Shown: positions 55,808 to 64,000 of the stretch, in pieces
Layout of the letters: the number at the start of each line of letters is the position of its first letter
How positions within the stretch are numbered: position 1 is the stretch's first letter
NCBI GenBank assembly: GCA_004352715.1
Contig: SCFE01000059.1
Span: 1,665,941-1,729,940, forward strand
Reading direction: 5' to 3'
From: Hofstenia miamia
Taxonomy: Eukaryota; Xenacoelomorpha; Acoela
Length of the DNA stretch: 64,000 bases
Made by a program: the position numbers and the translations under genes
Notes under the pieces: generated by a model
What the model was told of the DNA's origin: nothing
Databases searched by the model: none
Seen by the model: only the letters and a program-made list of their open reading frames with translations

Positions 55808-55818
55808 TTATATATATG

Positions 55819-55854
<36 letters not shown>

Positions 55855-55898
55855 ATTTTCATTACCATATATATACTATATATATATATATATATATT
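55808..55898. repeat. Interrupted (TA)n microsatellite
   Basis: TA tracts broken by TG, AATTTTC and CC. The antisense 70-codon ORF across it is meaningless. Confidence 0.85.
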
Positions 55899-56955
55899 AT
55901 TGTGCATCCAAATAAAAATATAACTCAAAAAAATTTCATAAACTTTAAAAATTATATATTTGGCAAAATTATATTGATGTGCCATTAATTTTTGTCAAAA
56001 GAATTGCATTTCTTTCAATTATTTGCATTTTTGATATTAATATTCAACTTGTTTCGTAATCTAAAGCTTAAATTAATGTTATAATTCAGTTAAAGAAGGG
56101 GCAGCTGGGAGTAGTTATGCTCCCCTAAAATTATTTCAAGATAAAATATATACCTGATTATACTATATATGAATGATTTTTAAATCCTACAATGTTAATT
56201 AGTCTTTCAGTACCTGATGTTCTTTAGGCTCATCTATATTCAACGCTTTACAATTGCGTTGAAACTTGATGGCCAAGGCTATAATCTTTTATAAAATGCA
56301 TAATAATGTATAGGTGCTGGTCATGACTCTAGGGTCAAAAGAAGGTCATTTATTAAATGGCGTCTTACTTTCAAAATATGTGATTTTCTGATGGACAATT
56401 CCAAAATTAGCTTAACAGATAATAAATTAAGTTTTTGTAATTTAATAACGGTTTATATTTTAATTACCATTTGAGAATTTTTCTAGCAGATAGCACATTT
56501 TAAGCAAAATAAGTCTTTAATTCTTTCTAAAACAAAGTTTTTGGTATTCTGTCAATTCAATGAAATATTTTGTCAGAAACACAATAATGTTTGGAATTAT
56601 ATTAAAATTATATCCCTGCAAGTGAAATGGGCAGATTTCAATTTTTGCTTTGACTTAATTTTTAGTTTAAATTATTAGTTTAAATTGATGTCATTTTAAA
56701 GTTATATATACAAAGTGATCCTAAAATCTCGAGGTAATTCACTTAATGTATCCTCTATTGCAAAATTATGGAAATAATTTTTTATCTTGTGTACTAAAAT
56801 TTAATTCAAGCTCCATTTCTATGTTTATTTTTTCTAGGGAATCAAAATGCAAATATTTTTGCTTTATATTTGGTGCTTACAATAGAATCCATCACATGCC
56901 CTTCTTTAATATTTTTGAATTGATAATCCTTTTCAAAAAATATTTTGTACACATA
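55899..56955. other. Gene-free AT-rich stretch
   Basis: No supported gene or repeat. The 94-codon ORF starting at 56746 is partly made of the dispersed repeat that follows. Confidence 0.45.
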
Positions 56956-57045
56956 TTTCTATCTCATATTTATTGTAATTGTTACTACATGTCGTTTGAT
57001 CTGCTTTTTCAATGTACTTTTGTACATTGATCAATATCAAATCAA
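56956..57045 (+). repeat. Dispersed repeat, copy 2
   Basis: Inverted relative to 46324-46444, with the same blocks in the same order. It lacks the two inserts found in copy 1. Confidence 0.75.
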
Positions 57046-57932
57046 AGTATCACAATTATTATCACTACATTTACAAGTTTTATTTTGTGCAATTTCTTAT
57101 TCTTCATATATAAATTTTGGAACATTAAATTGCTGAAAGAAAAATGGAAATGCACAATGATTTAGCTGCATTTAAAATATTCTAAAAGAGGTTGAAGGTC
57201 AGTACTTGCAATCAATTTTTTCATGTTTTGTCAAACAATAATTTTTTACTTTATAAGAATATATTAAAAATATATTAAATATCATTCAGGTACACACGAA
57301 TAATGCATTCTTTGTTATAAATTCATATTTGACAATGGTGCCTTAGCATACAATGGTTTAAGTGATACGTTAGATAAAGGTAATTTAAGAAACAGCTGGT
57401 CTAATTTCAAATTTAAAAGTAAATCTATCTGCAAATGTCATTGCTAAGAATGTCTGGTAACGAAATGTCAATTTATACAACGTCCAATTACTCTTAATAA
57501 TTTGACCTGAAACCATGTAGAAATCTCATCAAAATAATGTGTTTAAAATCAAAGTATAATAAGAATTCTTTTTAAAGTACATACGCATTCTTTATAGAGC
57601 TTGTGCTTATAAAAATAGGTCAGCGAAATTTAATTTTAAAACATATTTTAAAACATTATCAAAAACGAATTTCAATGCAAAATATGAGTTTTTACTACAT
57701 GTGCTAATAAAAGACGTCTGATATGGGAAATATTGCCATATACTTCCCGCACAAATAAACTGCAAACAGCATTATAAAACGTCCTTCAAATATATGTACA
57801 ATAATACTAACTCCTAGGTAGATAATGATGACTTGATTTTGTAGGTAGAGTAATCTTTTCTTGCCTCTCCCTGGAATGTAAATATAAGAAAACGTAATGT
57901 GATTAGTTCTTTAATTAATTATTCACAACCGT

Positions 57933-58060
57933 GTTAACCCTAACCTACCAAGCGCGTCTTTATAATATAAAGCGTTTTGTTCCTATTTCCAAACAATTCT
58001 CCCTAAGTCTATTAAAAGTTTGGAAATCTTGGGATATTAGTACATATATTGGTGAAACTG
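57933..58060. repeat. Partial relative of the 27034-27592 TIR element
   Basis: TTAACCCTAACCTACCAAGC resembles TTAACCTTAAACAGCCTAGC. Further on, AATTCTCCCTAAGTCTATTA and GGAAATCTTGGGATA parallel AATTTTCTCCAAGCCTATTA and GAAAATCTTGGGGCATA. No right end was identified. Confidence 0.45.
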
Positions 58061-59052
58061 CTCACATATAATATTGATCATTTGTTCTAAAAAATTTTCT
58101 ATGTCAGAATACTAGTTAAATATTAACTTTTTTTCAAATGAAATTTCAACTTTTTAAAAAACCGTCAATTTTCCACACGTCAATTTTCAGAGATTCGGGG
58201 GGGGGGAAACCACTTTGGAGCAACAGCTAATCTGTTATTTCTGTTTCTGTAGCTAGATCATCCAACCCAATGTAAGGCAAATTCAGAGCTCGTGACGTCA
58301 TTGATTTTAATAAATTTATGGCGAGAAGCTTAGTGTTAGTCATTAGTTTGCTTCTTAGATAAATATAAATAGATCACTTAGAAGATTGTTTTTGTTAATG
58401 TTTAGTGATAGGGTATGCCTTCTATTAAACAGGTATTTTCAGATTTTTCTTTTTATTTCCAATTGCGGAACGCTTCTCAATATTTTCATATTAAAATAAG
58501 AATAATTAAAAAAATTTGTTTATACATTATTCCTATATAGTAAAAGATACGCAAACATCACTCCACCATATGCTTAGGAATGAGGCTATGAAAATGCAAA
58601 CTTCTAGAAGGAAATACAAAAAAATATGTTACTATAAATAGTATTTGAAAATATGTTTTTCAATGAGTGTATACAGCATAACTCTATATTTAAGATAATT
58701 AATCAAAAATAGTTATTGAATATTTTTTCAACAAAAATGATCAATTAATGAATACTTTTTATTAAGCATTCAAGTTATGTTTTCATTGAATTACTTTTTA
58801 GAATATAAGATATATATATATATATATATATACACATAGATTGACGAACTCAGCATTCTATGTTTCTAGCAAAGTTGTTTGTCCATTCAAACAAATAAAA
58901 TTCATAAACTTCCTCTGTTTCGCGTTTTTCTTTATTTAATACATTTACAAAGGCTAGATTTTTCATGTAGAAGTGGAAGAAAATACAGAATTCATTATAT
59001 ATGAACCCATTTTCTCTAATTGCAAGTTATATTTACATTAGAAATTATTATA
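58061..59052. other. Gene-free stretch with G-run and (TA)n
   Basis: A run of nine or more G at about 58197-58207 and a (TA)n at 58809-58832. No coding support. Confidence 0.5.
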
Positions 59053-60255
59053 TTGTAATAAGCAGAATGAACCGATGGCTCTACCATTAGGAAATATATA
59101 GAAATGCCGAAGTCAAAAGCAAAGACATAAAATACAAATATCTTGATATTTGTGGGATATTTGTAGTTTTAAGAAAATTACTGCTACAGTTATTTAAATG
59201 TTGTTGTGTTGTTGCGGTACAACAATTTTTAGAAGTAGTAAAAATTTCCTCAAAGCTTACATGTTTTTTTGTATGCTTTCTCATTATCATCAGTCTATTG
59301 TTCGCATTGCTACAGTTTTCCTTTTTCAAGAAATATGAAAATTGGATTGCTGCATTACTTAAAACACGCCGTTGCTAAAAAAGTGTAGTTTGGATGTTTT
59401 TTAGTATGACATAATTGCAAAAGCAATATTCTGATATTCATGAAAAATTGATTTCAATGATAGGCAAAATTATTGAATGCAATCACATACAAAACATTAA
59501 TCAATATTTATCAAATGTCTTTTGTTATCAAAATAGACTAATTTGGTTGTTATATCATTTTCTAAAAATCATGAATATAGGAATATTTTATGACAAATAC
59601 TGCTAGCATTTGTCTTACTGCGACTTCAAGAAAATGACAGAGTAGATAGTACATATGGAATACACACATTTGTTTTGTACTTTGTTCAATTTAAATTTGA
59701 AGAACTGTATTGTTCTGAAGATAAAGCTATGTGCCAAATTTGAAATTTTTTCATAAATTAAGCAGGACTGGAGTCCGAGTACACTGCGGATAAAGTACTT
59801 TATAAAATCAACCTTTTTTAACTATTTGTCCAATTCAATTTTTATTCCAGCAATCAGCTTTGATAAGTATACAAAATGTTATTAAAAATGTTCAATTATG
59901 TTATTCTTCCAATTTAAAAGGCTTTCATTGTCATTCGTTTAGGTTTATATTTATACATGTAAATTAAGCAGTAGTCTTCAAAAAATAAATAAAGATCCAG
60001 GTTTGACAGCAGATTCCAGAAGGGCATGGACTATGGTGGAATGTCCCCTCGTCAGTGGTTCAAAATTTTCTTTGTTTAGATAAATCAAAAATTTTCGGCA
60101 AAAAATTTGAGAATTATAATTAATTTTTTCAATATTTTCAAACTTTCCCATCAAGAAATCCTGCATACGCGCCTGGGTAGCTACATCCAGAGCCGTGCGC
60201 GCGAAGGCGAGGGACAGGCGCCACTTTTCAAATTGGAGGAAGCGGACAAGCAATA
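59053..60255. repeat. Repeat-block copy A before an N junction (longer allele)
   Basis: 1,203 bp repeated at 60257-61411, separated by N60256. Copy A has an extra 48-bp GC-rich segment at 60190-60237. The small ORFs in it occur in both copies and have no recognised domain. Confidence 0.9.
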
Positions 60256-60256
60256 N

Positions 60257-61411
60257 TTGTAATAAGCAGAATGAACCGATGGCTCTACCATTAGGAAATA
60301 TATAGAAATGCCGAAGTCAAAAGCAAAGACATAAAATACAAATATCTTGATATTTGTGGGATATTTGTAGTTTTAAGAAAATTACTGCTACAGTTATTTA
60401 AATGTTGTTGTGTTGTTGCGGTACAACAATTTTTAGAAGTAGTAAAAATTTCCTCAAAGCTTACATGTTTTTTTGTATGCTTTCTCATTATCATCAGTCT
60501 ATTGTTCGCATTGCTACAGTTTTCCTTTTTCAAGAAATATGAAAATTGGATTGCTGCATTACTTAAAACACGCCGTTGCTAAAAAAGTGTAGTTTGGATG
60601 TTTTTTAGTATGACATAATTGCAAAAGCAATATTCTGATATTCATGAAAAATTGATTTCAATGATAGGCAAAATTATTGAATGCAATCACATACAAAACA
60701 TTAATCAATATTTATCAAATGTCTTTTGTTATCAAAATAGACTAATTTGGTTGTTATATCATTTTCTAAAAATCATGAATATAGGAATATTTTATGACAA
60801 ATACTGCTAGCATTTGTCTTACTGCGACTTCAAGAAAATGACAGAGTAGATAGTACATATGGAATACACACATTTGTTTTGTACTTTGTTCAATTTAAAT
60901 TTGAAGAACTGTATTGTTCTGAAGATAAAGCTATGTGCCAAATTTGAAATTTTTTCATAAATTAAGCAGGACTGGAGTCCGAGTACACTGCGGATAAAGT
61001 ACTTTATAAAATCAACCTTTTTTAACTATTTGTCCAATTCAATTTTTATTCCAGCAATCAGCTTTGATAAGTATACAAAATGTTATTAAAAATGTTCAAT
61101 TATGTTATTCTTCCAATTTAAAAGGCTTTCATTGTCATTCGTTTAGGTTTATATTTATACATGTAAATTAAGCAGTAGTCTTCAAAAAATAAATAAAGAT
61201 CCAGGTTTGACAGCAGATTCCAGAAGGGCATGGACTATGGTGGAATGTCCCCTCGTCAGTGGTTCAAAATTTTCTTTGTTTAGATAAATCAAAAATTTTC
61301 GGCAAAAAATTTGAGAATTATAATTAATTTTTTCAATATTTTCAAACTTTCCCATCAAGAAATCCTGCATACGCGCCTGGGTAGCTACATCCAGGAAGCG
61401 GACAAGCAATA
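60257..61411. repeat. Repeat-block copy B after an N junction (shorter allele)
   Basis: 1,155 bp, matching copy A apart from the 48-bp absence. It continues into unique sequence at ATGAAATCCC. Confidence 0.9.
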
Positions 61412-64000
61412 ATGAAATCCCTGATTTTAATAAAGATTATTAACAAATTTTATTAAAGTTATTATTAAAACCACTGTTAAACAAGTTTATTTTATAATAT
61501 ATTAAGGCAAAAGATATTTTGCAAATGAAAAAGATCATTTTTAAAATTATTATTTCAAGCACCCCCCCCCTCCCCGAAACACACCTGAGAACAACACTAT
61601 ATGTAGACATACCTCTACCTAGGGATTAACTTATATCAGATTTTTCGTATATCCTATATTCGTATATTTTATCGATATCGTTTTGTATATTGATTTTTCA
61701 GTATATTATTTTGTATATTTATAATAGAGGTTGAGAGATAATATTTCGTTCCTATAATTGGTCATTTTTTCCTCATATACTTTTGTTTCTTACCAGAGGT
61801 TGTAAAGAAACCAATTATCTATTAAAATCTTCACTTGATTTAGCTTACACTTCACAGTCTCTCGAACTGACCATCAAGGAGCACTGTCTGCTTAAGCTGT
61901 TGTTTATTTAGTTGACTTCGGATATATATATATATATATCAATGTATCAAATGTAATACATTGCAGTCGAGTGTCAATTCAAGGTATTGAGAATTGGAAA
62001 TTAATGCATCGTACATCCCAGATAGTTAGAGCAACGCTTCAATTTACCATCCATTTTATTATCATTCAAGCAATGCCTGTTTTCAAGATAGATATTTTGC
62101 TACAAAATAGAAAATGTTTTCAATTGAAAGTAGTATATGTAAGAATATAAATTACATCAAATTAATGAATTTTCCTTGTAGAATTAGATGTTCGAAGAAT
62201 GCTAAATATTTAGAAATCAGATAAATTCAGCAGAGGAATAACCCTTGAATTCAAGTGTAGAGTACATGGATTTCATAATTTATACAAGACTTGAAACAGT
62301 AATTGGTTATGATATATGTCACAAACAGGTACACTTCTAATACGCATGTGAAAGACGCTGAAATTAGAATAATTTATTCAAGATAATCGGACAGAGATGC
62401 GGTTTGAGTGCAGTGTTTGAGTTCTAAAATGAAAAATTGAAACTTTGGCAAAGAATACGGAAAAAATGAATTTGAGAGTAGTTAATTTTTTTTTGAAATT
62501 GGAAGTAAATACATGAATATTGTATAAAGGTTGGATTTGCCCTTCCGAGTTGGTGGGCGAATTTTTTATATGAAAATGTGAAAATATAGGTATTTAATTT
62601 GTAATGCACTTATATCTCTTTCACAAAGTCTAATTTTGGCATTGACTAACTTCAAAGAGTATATCTCAGGGAATATTGTTCATAAGCATACGTTTTAGCC
62701 CGATTTTAAACAATTATCATGGAAATCGTAAGACATTTTACAGTTAACGTGATATGGTCTTTGGAACAGATATCTACGGGAAATTCAACTTCTTTTCTTC
62801 TAATGTCTGTGCGCAATTGGTGAATAGAATTGTCACCAAAACTGAAAATACGGAAGTACTGTGTGAAAAGACGATTTTTGAGTTTGATATCAACAGTTTA
62901 ACCATTGCTACAAAGGTATTGAACCTTTGTACACAATTTGAAATGAAAATATCAGTGCTATGATAGGCGCAGTATACATTGCTACATAAACAATTTTTTT
63001 ACTGATAACAGGGGCAATATTAGGAGTTTGTATTTATCAGTGCTTTCAAAGTTTGAGGAAAATGAAGTTTAAAATTTGAATAGATCTCAAGATTTGATTT
63101 GAAAATTTGAATATATTTAATTCAAAGTTTGATTTAAAATTTGAAAGTTTGAAAATTTGATTTTAAGATTAATGTTTCTTAAAGATTATTTTTACATGCA
63201 TAAAAATGCATATTCATTAGACATGTAGCAATTAATGAATTAAAAAGCCATTATTAATGCCTGTCGGATGTTTTTGTTAACAATATCTAGCTAGGGATTG
63301 TAATTAACCCTATGGTTTCTATAGAAATTTTTAGTCACGCATGACCCACTAAATAATGTCGATACCTCAAATCTGAAAGCATCACTGGACAAAGAAATGG
63401 CTCGTCTTTCATTTTATCCAACAGCGCTACGACTTGTGACTTTGTGCATAGTGAGTCCGGACGGGACTTTGATGGCATGTAGAGACAGAAAACAAAGAAG
63501 TTGAGATGTGTCCAAATACCCAGACTCCAAAATTTCCTAAAAAGATTGGAGAAAATTGTTTGATTAAGACGTTTGTTGACCTTAACCATCTTCTGCATTG
63601 TGTTGCCATATGACAACACATTGAAGAATTCTAATTACTCATGTGCAATTATCTGCAAATACAATAGACAACAAATACTTATCATACAAAGTATTAGCTG
63701 ATTAGATGTTGCTATAAATGCACGCTGTAGCAGCAGAAGCTGAATTTCTACAAAAATTTCGCCGTGTTTCAGTGATAACCTCAGAATTAGATATTCAACC
63801 ATAGCTATCATAACGTTGAAATCAAGCAGCTCCTTATAAAAAAATATGGGATAAAAAGATACTTTCGAAATTTATTGTTTGTTAAATAACTGTTTATAAA
63901 TAGTATCTCACACTTTTGTCATTAGCTAAAATAAGTTTGTTGAGATTTGTCAACACTATGCAAAATGAAGGTCTTTGCAATTATATGCTTAGATAATTAT
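61412..64000. other. Gene-free stretch to the window end
   Basis: Contains a C-run at about 61561-61570 and a (TA)n at 61922-61939. At 63060-63180 the phrase GATTTGAAAATTTGA recurs several times in degenerate form. The 94-codon minus-strand ORF at 63335-63619 has no recognised motif. Confidence 0.45.

Noticed and set aside
59978-61409. Repeated 91- and 75-codon minus-strand ORFs (MLVRFL...)
   Set aside because: They lie in an assembly-duplicated block, show no domain, and their length difference is just the 48-bp indel.
63335-63621. Two overlapping minus-strand ORFs of 94 and 64 codons
   Set aside because: No recognisable motif, and overlapping frames of this length occur by chance; not enough to call a gene.
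1-64000. CRISPR arrays, tRNA or rRNA genes, bacterial operons
   Set aside because: No regularly spaced repeat array, no cloverleaf with A and B boxes, and no rRNA signature was noticed. The content is clearly eukaryotic.

Overview
The window is AT-rich metazoan DNA from an invertebrate that I cannot place further. The evidence is multi-exon genes with GT-AG introns, a SURP/RS splicing factor, a Cys-loop anion-channel subunit, an Iroquois-type TALE homeobox, and many relics of LINE, Penelope-like, hAT, Tc1/mariner and piggyBac-like elements. Long (TA)n microsatellites are scattered throughout. Few of the roughly 100 small ORFs are real genes.

Layout. 1-4.7 kb is a decayed LINE, a Penelope-like (PLE) end and microsatellites. 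4.76-25.53 kb (+) is a complete SFSWAP (suppressor-of-white-apricot) gene. I rebuilt it as 17 phase-consistent coding exons (about 747 aa: N-terminal SWAP homology region, SURP1, SURP2, RS domain), plus one 44-nt candidate poison exon. Its large introns hold nearly all the local repeats: a 0.87-kb TTAA-flanked element, a hAT MITE, a PLE GIY-YIG relic, a hAT transposase relic, two LINE relics, a four-arm foldback cluster and a LINE ORF1 relic. 25.5-46.3 kb has no recognisable host gene. It holds successive relics (TIR element, hAT, mariner, nested LINEs, Tc1-like, LINE endonuclease and RT fragments). 46.5-47.8 kb (-) is an intronless GABA-A-like Cys-loop anion-channel gene. 49.3-51.9 kb holds a mariner/Tc1-like element, an inverted PLE, a piggyBac-like MITE and a Tc1 3' end. 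53.25-55.18 kb (+) is a short two-exon Iroquois-class homeobox gene. A Tc1 5' fragment follows its poly(A) signal. 56-64 kb is mostly featureless apart from a repeated 1.2-kb block.

Assembly caution. Three single-N positions (14058, 49793, 60256) each separate two directly repeated blocks (548, 198 and about 1,200 bp). This looks like unmerged overlapping contig ends, not real tandem duplication; one pair differs by a 48-bp indel, as two alleles would. The other two gaps (3604 and 42424-42525) lie in (TA)n. The first artefact duplicates an SFSWAP exon.

The three host genes do not form an evident pathway: RNA splicing, ion conduction and transcription control. The most interesting signals are the candidate frame-breaking exon in the self-regulating SFSWAP family, hammerhead-ribozyme-like folds at three PLE ends (two with a paired 3-8 substitution), the intronless channel gene and the nested foldbacks.
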